A stretch of DNA of 64,000 bases from Solirubrobacter deserti (GTDB lineage Bacteria > Actinomycetota > Thermoleophilia > Solirubrobacterales > Solirubrobacteraceae), in NCBI RefSeq assembly GCF_027587175.1, contig NZ_JAPCID010000041.1, positions 1 through 64,000 of the forward strand, read 5' to 3'. Position numbers and translations under genes: made by a program. The notes beneath the pieces are model-generated. The model saw only the letters and a program-made list of their open reading frames with translations, did no database searches and was not told where the DNA came from. Shown one piece after another: positions 36,527-43,083 of the stretch. The first letter of the stretch is position 1; each line of letters begins with the position of its first letter.

Positions 36527-37846
36527 GTGCGTTCACTGCTTCACACCTCGCAGTTGGCGGCAGTGACCGCCACGGCCCTGCTGATCGCCGGATGCGGCGG
36601 CAGCGGCGACACCGCCCCCCAGGAGACCAAGCGGGCGTCGACGCAGACGTCCGGTCAGTCCAAGCCCAAGCCGGCCGCCACCAAGGCGCCCAGCGACAGC
36701 GAGCAGCTCAACCGCCTGCTGGCCGACCGCGCGGCGGCGTTGCGCGACGGCGACTCGGCCGGGTTCCTGAAGACCTCGACCGGTTCGCAGGCCAAGAAGG
36801 ACGAGCGCGCGATCGCGAACGCGAAGGCGCTTCCGATCAGCGACGTGCGGCTGACCGCGGAAGGCACGGAGGTCGACGGCAACCGCGGCACGCTGCGGGT
36901 CAACATGGTCTACCGCTTCGACGAGATCGACACGTTCTACGTCAAGACGTCGCGGATGACGGTGAAGAAGACCGAGGGCGGCTGGCGTGTCTCCAGGGAC
37001 CGGCCGTCCGCCGGCATGCTCGCGCCCTGGGAGCACACGCGCTACAAGGCGCGCACGAGCAAGCACTTCCTCGCGCTCGCGCCCGCGAGCATGAAGGTCG
37101 GCAGCCTGATGACCGACCTCGAGAAGGGCCGCTCGCGCATGAAGCAGGGCCTGAAGGGCGTCAAGGTGCCGGGCAAGGTCCTGGTGATCGTCAACCGCAA
37201 CAGCAACGACACGCGCGCCCTGACGAAGGACCTCAAGACGCTGAGCGCGCTCGTCGCCATCGCGGAGTCGCAGGTGTTCACGGAGGGCTCGGCCAAGCGG
37301 GTGACCGATGTCGCCGGCCAGCGCGTGTTCGTCCTCTGGCGCTCCTACGGCAAGGACTCGCGCTCCGGCCGGCGCCAGACGATCGCGCACGAGCTCGTCC
37401 ACATTGCGCTCGCCAACCGCACCGGCGGCCGCGTACCGGACTGGCTCGTGGAAGGCATCGCGATGTACGCGTCCGGCGACAAGCGCGCCGGTGACGCGGG
37501 CGCGCTGCTCAGCGGCGCCCAGCTCAAGGACTCCTCCAAGCAGGCGCCCGCCAAGGCCGCGCTCTCGCTCAGCCGGCTGTCCAAGCCGGACATCCTGCAC
37601 AAGATGTCCTCGATCCCGCTCACGTTCGCCTACTCCTACTCGTCCGCGGCGGCGTACACGATCGCCGACAAGTACGGTGGGGCCAAGACGCTGCTCAAGC
37701 TCTACTCGGCGTACAACAGCGAGAAGATCAAGGGCCGTCCGGGCAAGGCGCTGACGAACAAGGTCTTCCGCAAGGTGCTCAAGCGGTCGATCGGCCAGGT
37801 CGAGGCCGACATCGACGCGTACGCCCGCACCCAGTCGCCCTTCTAG
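36527..37846 (+). CDS. Lipoprotein with gluzincin-like metalloprotease domain
   Basis: 439 residues. The N-terminus (LLIAGCGGSG) contains a lipobox, so it is a lipoprotein. A Lys/Thr/Pro linker and an NTF2-like domain (~65-165, RLLADRAAALRDGDSAGFLK) follow, then a protease-like domain with HELVH near residue 290 and the downstream Glu in DWLVEGIAMY, which fits peptidase MA-like gluzincins. The zinc ligands are two His plus that Glu. The start is GTG. The substrate is unknown; it may act on cell-wall or exported proteins. Confidence 0.75.
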   Translation: MRSLLHTSQLAAVTATALLIAGCGGSGDTAPQETKRASTQTSGQSKPKPAATKAPSDSEQLNRLLADRAAALRDGDSAGFLKTSTGSQAKKDERAIANAKALPISDVRLTAEGTEVDGNRGTLRVNMVYRFDEIDTFYVKTSRMTVKKTEGGWRVSRDRPSAGMLAPWEHTRYKARTSKHFLALAPASMKVGSLMTDLEKGRSRMKQGLKGVKVPGKVLVIVNRNSNDTRALTKDLKTLSALVAIAESQVFTEGSAKRVTDVAGQRVFVLWRSYGKDSRSGRRQTIAHELVHIALANRTGGRVPDWLVEGIAMYASGDKRAGDAGALLSGAQLKDSSKQAPAKAALSLSRLSKPDILHKMSSIPLTFAYSYSSAAAYTIADKYGGAKTLLKLYSAYNSEKIKGRPGKALTNKVFRKVLKRSIGQVEADIDAYARTQSPF

Positions 37847-37860
37847 CCTCTTCGGGCGCG

Positions 37861-38703
37861 ATGCCCGAGCTTCCCGAAGTCGAGACGATCCGCGGTCATC
37901 TGGCGCCCCACGTGGAAGGGCGGGTGCTGGAGGCCGTGGACATCCTCGATGCCCGCTGGTGCCGGCCGCTCGCGCCGGAGGAGATGCGCGCGGCGCTGCT
38001 CGGCCGGCGCGTGGAGACGCTCGGGCGGCGCGGCAAGTACCTCGTCTGGGAGCTCGAGGACGATGTCTACCTGCTGATGCACCTGCGCATGACGGGGACG
38101 CTGCTGTTGGACCCGTCACCCCCGAGCAAGCACGTGCGCGTGCGCTTCGGGCTTGGTGACCATGAGGTGGTCTTCGACGACCCCCGGCGGTTCGGGACGG
38201 GAGAGCTGGCGCTCGGGCCGGTCGCGCGCGACGCGTTCTTCGACGCGCGGCTCGGCGTCGAGCCGCTCGAGCGCGCGTTCACCGCCGAGCACCTCTACGC
38301 GCTGGCGAAGACGTCCCGCGCACCGGTCAAGGCCTTCCTGCTCGACCAGAAGCGGGTCGCGGGCGTCGGGAACATCTACGCCGACGAGGCCCTGTTCCGG
38401 GCGCGCGTGCATCCGCTGCGGCCGGCGAACACCCTCACGCGGGCGCAGTGCGCGGCGATCCGGGACGGGGTCGTGGACGCGCTGATGCTGGGCCTCGAGT
38501 CCAAGGGCGCGACGATCGACGACTTCCGTGACCCCTACGGCGTCAGCGGGACCTTCCAGGACAAGATGCTCGTGCACACGCGCGAAGGCGAGCCGTGCCC
38601 GAACTGCGGGACGCCGGTCCGCAAGCTGCGCGCCGCGGGGCGCGGCACCTACGTGTGCGAGCGCTGTCAGTCACGCCCGCGCGTGCGGCGCAAGGCGGCG
38701 TAG
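37861..38703 (+). CDS. mutM: Formamidopyrimidine-DNA glycosylase
   Basis: 280 residues. The catalytic N-terminal Pro2-Glu3 occurs in MPELPEVETIR. Other elements are RRGKYLVWEL, MHLRMTGTL, DPRRFGTGEL and the helix-two-turn-helix, VAGVGNIYADEALF. The C-terminal zinc finger has CPNCG and CERCQ. It removes 8-oxoguanine and formamidopyrimidines. The ATG follows the previous stop by 14 bases. Confidence 0.96.
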   Translation: MPELPEVETIRGHLAPHVEGRVLEAVDILDARWCRPLAPEEMRAALLGRRVETLGRRGKYLVWELEDDVYLLMHLRMTGTLLLDPSPPSKHVRVRFGLGDHEVVFDDPRRFGTGELALGPVARDAFFDARLGVEPLERAFTAEHLYALAKTSRAPVKAFLLDQKRVAGVGNIYADEALFRARVHPLRPANTLTRAQCAAIRDGVVDALMLGLESKGATIDDFRDPYGVSGTFQDKMLVHTREGEPCPNCGTPVRKLRAAGRGTYVCERCQSRPRVRRKAA

Positions 38704-38707
38704 ACCC

Positions 38708-39037
38708 TCAGAGGGTGCGGAAGTACTCCGGCCCTTCGGCGGTTTCCACGACGGCGAAGCCGAACTTGTCGGGCTCGATGTCGTCGCGGCGGCCGAACGT
38801 GCGCACGGCGTCGCGGAGCGTGGCGGGCGCGCCGGAGGCGACGGTGTCGAACAGCTCGGACGGGTCCTCGCCGAGCCAGCGGGCGACGTGGTGATAGGGC
38901 GCGAGCGTGAGCATGAGCTCGCGCGGGTCGGCCAAGTACTCGTCCTCGCGCGCGAGGAGCTTGTCCAGCAGGGCTGAGGTCAGCGCGCCCGGGTGGCCGG
39001 AGCGTGCGACGCGGGTCGGCCCGGCGAGGTGCTTCAA
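38708..39037 (-). CDS. Conserved hypothetical protein downstream of grxC
   Basis: 109 residues, soluble, with helical segments (LTSALLDKLLAREDEYLADPRELM) and an RTFGRRDDIEPDKFGFAV segment. No known motif is recognised. It starts with a TTG that overlaps the grxC stop (TTGA), so it is translated with grxC. Function is unknown, though pairing with a glutaredoxin may indicate a redox-related role. Confidence 0.6.
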   Translation of the reverse strand: MKHLAGPTRVARSGHPGALTSALLDKLLAREDEYLADPRELMLTLAPYHHVARWLGEDPSELFDTVASGAPATLRDAVRTFGRRDDIEPDKFGFAVVETAEGPEYFRTL

Positions 39038-39291
39038 GCCGCCGCGGCGAACTCCGACAGCTTGCCGGCCTTGTCGAACGCGACCAGCTCCTGGTAGCCG
39101 CCGATCGACGTCCCCTCGATTACGACCTGGGGGAACGTCATCATGCCCGTCAGACGCACGAGCTCCGCACGGCCCTCAGGGTCCTTGGCGAGGTTGATCT
39201 CCTCGAAGGGAACGCCTCGCTTGTTCAGGAGGGCTTTGGCGACGCGGCAATAGCCGCAGGGCTCGGTCGTGTAGACGGTGATCTGGCTCAT
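39034..39291 (-). CDS. grxC: Glutaredoxin-like protein
   Basis: 85 residues with the thioredoxin-fold glutaredoxin pattern: YTTEPCGYCRVAKALL with active site CGYC, the TFPQVVIEG cis-proline segment, and GGYQELVAFDKAG for substrate binding. CGYC instead of CPYC resembles mycoredoxins and class-II glutaredoxins; mycothiol as partner is possible in actinobacteria. It is divergent from recO. Confidence 0.85.
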   Translation of the reverse strand: MSQITVYTTEPCGYCRVAKALLNKRGVPFEEINLAKDPEGRAELVRLTGMMTFPQVVIEGTSIGGYQELVAFDKAGKLSEFAAAA

Positions 39292-39312
39292 GGCTTCAAA
39301 AAGGATAGTGCG

Positions 39313-40035
39313 ATATCCGGATCGGTAAAAACGGAAGGAATCGTTCTCCGCTCGATGCGCTACGGCGAAGCGGACCGCATCCTTCACTTGTATACCCCGG
39401 ACCGGGGGCGAGTGAGCGCGATCGCGAAAGGCGTGCGCAAGGCCAAGTCGCGCTTCGGCGGGCGGCTGGAGCCGTTCTTCCAGCTGAACCTCGTCCTGTA
39501 TGAGGGCCGCAGCGATCTGATGACGGTCACGTCCGTGGAGACGATCGCGGCGTATCCGCGCCTGCGCGAGGACGCTGCTGCGCTCGACGGCGCCGCGCGC
39601 GCCTGCGAGGCCGTCGCGCGCCTCTTCGACGACGGCGAGCCGCACGCCGGCGTCTACCACCTGCTCGCCAACGAGCTCGCGCTGCTCAACCGCGAGCCAC
39701 AGCGGGCGGGCCGCGCCAACTCGCTCGCGTTCCGGCTCAAGCTCCTGCTGGCGGCCGGCTTCGCCCCGCACCTGGCGGCGTGCGCCTCCTGCGGCGAACG
39801 CGAGCACCTCGTCGGGTTCTCCGGCGCGGCGGGCGGCGTCGTCTGCGGCGCCTGCGAGGCGAGTGCGTTCCCGCTCGCGGAGGAGGCGCACGCCTTCATG
39901 GTCGCCGCGCTCGGCCGCCCGCTGGCAGAGACGCCCGAAGCGCCTCCGCTCGCCCTCGCACAGGCGGAACGCGCGATCACCGAGACGCTCGAGCACCACG
40001 CCCACCTGCGCCTGCGGCCGGTCGGCACGCGTTAG
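39313..40035 (+). CDS. recO: DNA repair protein RecO, with unclear start
   Basis: The family N-terminus (VKTEGIVLRSMRYGEADR) begins upstream of the first ATG (39355). In frame, no ATG, GTG or TTG precedes it. ATA at 39313, 7 bases after AAGGA (39301-39305), is the best candidate and gives 240 residues. ATG 39355 would drop the first OB-fold strand. The helical C-terminal domain is normal, with a CxxC pair (CASCG, CGACE) for zinc as in many RecO proteins. A short GTG-started reading frame at 39308-39328 overlaps the start region. RecO loads RecA with RecR. Confidence 0.85.
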   Translation: MSGSVKTEGIVLRSMRYGEADRILHLYTPDRGRVSAIAKGVRKAKSRFGGRLEPFFQLNLVLYEGRSDLMTVTSVETIAAYPRLREDAAALDGAARACEAVARLFDDGEPHAGVYHLLANELALLNREPQRAGRANSLAFRLKLLLAAGFAPHLAACASCGEREHLVGFSGAAGGVVCGACEASAFPLAEEAHAFMVAALGRPLAETPEAPPLALAQAERAITETLEHHAHLRLRPVGTR

Positions 40036-40901
40036 CCCGCACCGGGGACCCCCAGCACGGCGATCAGCCGGCGCGCGGCCGGTGACGGCCGCCCGGCCGC
40101 CCACAGCACGAACAGCGGCAGGGTGAGCCCGCCGGCGATCGGGCGGGCGACCACGCCGGGCGGCACGCCCGTGCCCTCGGGCATCAGATAGACGGCGTCC
40201 TCGGCGACGAGCTCGGACAGGATCACGCCCGTGCCGGTCACGCGCGCCTCGACGGGGATCGCGCCGGGCACCCGCGCGAGCAGCAGGTCGGTGAACGGCG
40301 TGCCCGGCGGGCTGGGGACGAGCAGCCGCTCGCCGACGAGGGCCGCCACCGAGACGGCGTCCTGCTTCGCGAGCCGGTGCGACGCCGGAAGGCAGCACAC
40401 GACGGTCGAGGGGCGCAGCTCGTGCGTGCTGATCGCGTCCTCGTCGAGCCCACGGGCGCGTGTCAGCGCGACCTCGAGCTCCCCGGCGCGCAGCAGCGCG
40501 CGCAGCTGCGCCGGCCGAACCTCGTGAAAGGCCACGGCCACGCGCGAGGAGCTCGTCCGCAGCGCCCGTGCGGCGTCCGTGCGGTCGGTCAGGCCGATCG
40601 CGGGGGACACGCCGATCCGGATGGTTCCGGACAGCCCGGCCTCCACGTCCCGAACCTCGGCGAAGGCAACCTCGGCGCGGGCCAGTAGGTCGCGCGCGGA
40701 CGCCAGCAGCGTCGTGCCCGCGGGCGTCAGGCGAACCTCGCGCGTCGTGCGCTCCAGCAGCACCACGCCGAGCTCGTCCTCGAGCGCCCGCACCGCTTTC
40801 GACGCCGCCTGCTGGCTGAGCCCGAGCTCCTCGGCGGCGCGGGTGAAGCTCAGCGCCTCGGCGACCGCCGTGAACGTCCGCAGCTGGGAGAGCTCAGGCA
40901 T
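40032..40901 (-). CDS. LysR-type transcriptional regulator
   Basis: 289 residues. The N-terminal wHTH (LRTFTAVAEALSFTRAAEEL, LSQQAASKAVRALEDELGVVLLER) is followed by the LysR substrate domain (~90-280). It is divergent from two SDR genes and is the likely regulator of both. The stop overlaps the recO stop on the other strand. Confidence 0.9.
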   Translation of the reverse strand: MPELSQLRTFTAVAEALSFTRAAEELGLSQQAASKAVRALEDELGVVLLERTTREVRLTPAGTTLLASARDLLARAEVAFAEVRDVEAGLSGTIRIGVSPAIGLTDRTDAARALRTSSSRVAVAFHEVRPAQLRALLRAGELEVALTRARGLDEDAISTHELRPSTVVCCLPASHRLAKQDAVSVAALVGERLLVPSPPGTPFTDLLLARVPGAIPVEARVTGTGVILSELVAEDAVYLMPEGTGVPPGVVARPIAGGLTLPLFVLWAAGRPSPAARRLIAVLGVPGAG

Positions 40902-40904
40902 TCA

Positions 40905-40991
40905 CCACCTCCGGTGGACGCTTCACACCCGCGCGTTGTTGGGAAATCCGGGCTTTCGCGGGCATCATCGGAGGCACTTCTTCCCTCCGAT
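40905..40991. promoter_or_regulatory. LysR-SDR divergent control region
   Basis: The 103-base region holds two inverted repeats: CCACC-TCC-GGTGG at 40905-40917, and ATCGGAGG (40967-40974) with CCTCCGAT (40984-40991), an 8-bp stem with a 9-base gap. They are candidate operator sites for the divergent LysR regulator. No clear T-N11-A site was fixed. Confidence 0.4.
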
Positions 40992-41004
40992 CACGAGGTT
41001 CCAG

Positions 41005-41754
41005 ATGACTTCTTCCGCACCTGGCGGCACGGGCGCCCCTGCCCGCGTCGCGATCGTCACCGGCGGCTCGCGCGGCATCGGGCGCGAGATCGTGGGACGG
41101 CTCGCCCGCGAGGGCTACGCCGTCGTCGTCAACTACGCCGGCAACACCGAAGAGGCCGAGGCCGCCGCCCGCGAAGCGGGCAACGCGATCGCGGTCCAGG
41201 CCGACGTGGCCGACGAGACGGCCGTGGCGGCACTGTTCGACGCCGCCGAGGAACGCTTCGGGGGCGTAGATGTGGTCGTGCACGCCGCGGGGCGCATGAC
41301 GCTCGCGCCCGTTGCCGAGCTCGACCTCGACGAGCTCGACGCGCTGCACCGCACCAACATCCGCGGCACGTTCGTCGTCGCCCAGCAGGCCGCGCGGCGC
41401 CTGCGGCCGGGCGGCGCCCTGCTCACGTTCTCGAGCTCGGTGGTCGGGCTGGCGCTTCCGACCTACGCCGCGTACGCGGCCAGCAAGGGCGCGGTCGAGG
41501 CGACGACGCTCGTGCTCGCGCGCGAGCTGCGCGGGCGCGACGTGACGGTCAACACGGTCGCGCCCGGCCCGACCGCCACCGCCCTGTTCCTCGACGGCAA
41601 GGACGAGGAGACGATCGACCGGATGGCCAAGCAGCCGCCGCTTGAGCGCCTCGGCCGGCCGCAGGACATCGCCGAGGTCGTCGCGTTCCTCGCGAGCCCG
41701 GCCGGCCACTGGGTCAACGGCCAGATCATCCGCGCCAACGGAGGCATCGTCTAA
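41005..41754 (+). CDS. Short-chain dehydrogenase/reductase (SDR)
   Basis: 249 residues, classical SDR. The nucleotide loop TGGSRGIGRE (~residues 19-28), NNAG-equivalent VVHAAGRMT, and the catalytic set with Ser in FSSSVVG and YAAYAASKGA (Tyr/Lys). It is probably NAD(P)H-dependent (3-oxoacyl-ACP reductase-like), with a terminal WVNGQIIRANGG segment. ATG 41005 is the only supported start. The next SDR begins right after its stop. Confidence 0.85.
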   Translation: MTSSAPGGTGAPARVAIVTGGSRGIGREIVGRLAREGYAVVVNYAGNTEEAEAAAREAGNAIAVQADVADETAVAALFDAAEERFGGVDVVVHAAGRMTLAPVAELDLDELDALHRTNIRGTFVVAQQAARRLRPGGALLTFSSSVVGLALPTYAAYAASKGAVEATTLVLARELRGRDVTVNTVAPGPTATALFLDGKDEETIDRMAKQPPLERLGRPQDIAEVVAFLASPAGHWVNGQIIRANGGIV

Positions 41755-42621
41755 GTGCACGTTCTCGTCACCGGCGCCTCCAGCGGGTTCGGCGCCCTCA
41801 CCGTCCGGGCCCTGGGCGCGCGCGGCCACACCGTCTATGCCGGGATGCGCGACATCGGGGAGCGCAACGCCGCCGCGGCCGCCGCGCTGGGCGACGAACC
41901 CGGCGACCTGCGCGCGGTCGAGCTCGACGTCACCGACCAGGACTCCGTCGCCGCGGCGATCGGCGGACTCGAGCACCTCGACGCGATCGTCCACAACGCG
42001 GGGCACATGGTGCTCGGCCCGGCTGAGGCGTTCGTGCCGGAGCAGTGGCACGAGCTCTACGACGTCAACGTCGTCGGGGCCCAGCGTGTGAACCGGGCCG
42101 CGCTGCCGCGGCTGCGCGCGCAGGGCGGCGGCCTGCTGGTATGGGTCGGCAGCTCGAGCACCCGCGGCGGCTGCCCGCCGTTCCTCGCCCCGTACTTCGC
42201 GGCCAAGGCGGCGATGGACGCGCTCGCCGTCAGCTACGCGGCGGAGCTCATCCGCTTCGGGATCGACACCACGATCGTCGTCCCGGGCGCCTTCACGTCC
42301 GGAACCAACCACTTCGCCCATGCGGGCGCGCCCGCCGACACGGACCGGGCCGCCGACTACGACGAGCGCTACGGCACGTTCATGCAGGAGCTGGCCCCGC
42401 GCCTCGCGCGGCTCACGCCCGAGGACGCCGACGCGGGCGCCGTCGCGGAGAAAATCGCCCGCGTGATCGACCTGCCCGCCGGAAAGCGGCCGTTCCGCAC
42501 CCACGTCGATCCGACCCGCGACGGCAGCGAGGTCGTGTCCGCCGTCGCCGACCGCATCCGCGTGGAGTTCTTCCGCCGCGCCGGAATCGACGACCTGCTC
42601 ACACCGCACGCCGCCCTCTGA
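41755..42621 (+). CDS. SDR family oxidoreductase
   Basis: 288 residues. The NAD(P) loop is TGASSGFGAL at residues 6-15 and the NNAG-equivalent is VHNAGHMVL. Catalytic Ser is in VGSSSTRGG and Tyr/Lys in APYFAAKAAMD. The start GTG follows the TAA of the previous SDR with no gap. Variable C-terminus suggests a different substrate from the first SDR. Both probably respond to the LysR regulator. Confidence 0.85.
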   Translation: MHVLVTGASSGFGALTVRALGARGHTVYAGMRDIGERNAAAAAALGDEPGDLRAVELDVTDQDSVAAAIGGLEHLDAIVHNAGHMVLGPAEAFVPEQWHELYDVNVVGAQRVNRAALPRLRAQGGGLLVWVGSSSTRGGCPPFLAPYFAAKAAMDALAVSYAAELIRFGIDTTIVVPGAFTSGTNHFAHAGAPADTDRAADYDERYGTFMQELAPRLARLTPEDADAGAVAEKIARVIDLPAGKRPFRTHVDPTRDGSEVVSAVADRIRVEFFRRAGIDDLLTPHAAL

Positions 42622-42693
42622 CGCACGGACCCGGCCGGCCACTGACCAGGTTCCGGCACGTTCGTGCGGGGCTGGCATATAGGCTCCGCGCCG

Positions 42694-43080
42694 ATGAGTC
42701 GGTTCTCTGTCGCGCTCGCCCTGACGCTCGCGGGGGTGGCCGCCGCGGCCGCTCCCGCCGATGCCGCCCTGCGGGAATTCCGCTCGCCCACCGGCAAGCT
42801 CGCCTGCATGTTCTACTCCGACGAGCGGGTGCCACGGCAGGTGCGCTGCGAGTGGCGGGGCGGAGCCGATCGCGCCGTCCAGCTCAACGAGACGGGCAAG
42901 GGGCGGCGGATCAAGATCACCGACACCGTGTTCAACCCCGACGCCAAGCCGCTGGCCTACGGAAAGAGCACGACCTTCGGGCGCCTGAAGTGCACGTCGC
43001 GGAGAAGCGGCATCACGTGCAAGAGCCTGCGGTCGGGCCACGGCTTCACCGTCTCCACCACCAAACAGCGGGTGTTCTGA
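42694..43080 (+). CDS. Small secreted actinobacterial protein (FxSPxGxxxC type)
   Basis: 128 residues. Signal peptide SVALALTLAGVAAAAAPADA precedes a ~100-residue domain with FRSPTGKLACMF, VRCEWRG and CTSRRSGITCKSL. The Cys pairs and the GHGFTVST segment match a family of small exported actinobacterial proteins of unknown role (DUF6636-like). It ends 3 bases before ppdK but there is no functional link that I can see. Confidence 0.7.
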   Translation: MSRFSVALALTLAGVAAAAAPADAALREFRSPTGKLACMFYSDERVPRQVRCEWRGGADRAVQLNETGKGRRIKITDTVFNPDAKPLAYGKSTTFGRLKCTSRRSGITCKSLRSGHGFTVSTTKQRVF

Positions 43081-43083
43081 GCC

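Noticed and set aside
40967-40991. Inverted repeat before the first SDR as a terminator or riboswitch
   Set aside because: It has no T-tract and no known aptamer core; an operator between divergent genes is more likely.
42690-42697. GCCGATGA before the small secreted protein gene at 42694
   Set aside because: No -35 match at the right spacing, and the start codon lies inside the motif.
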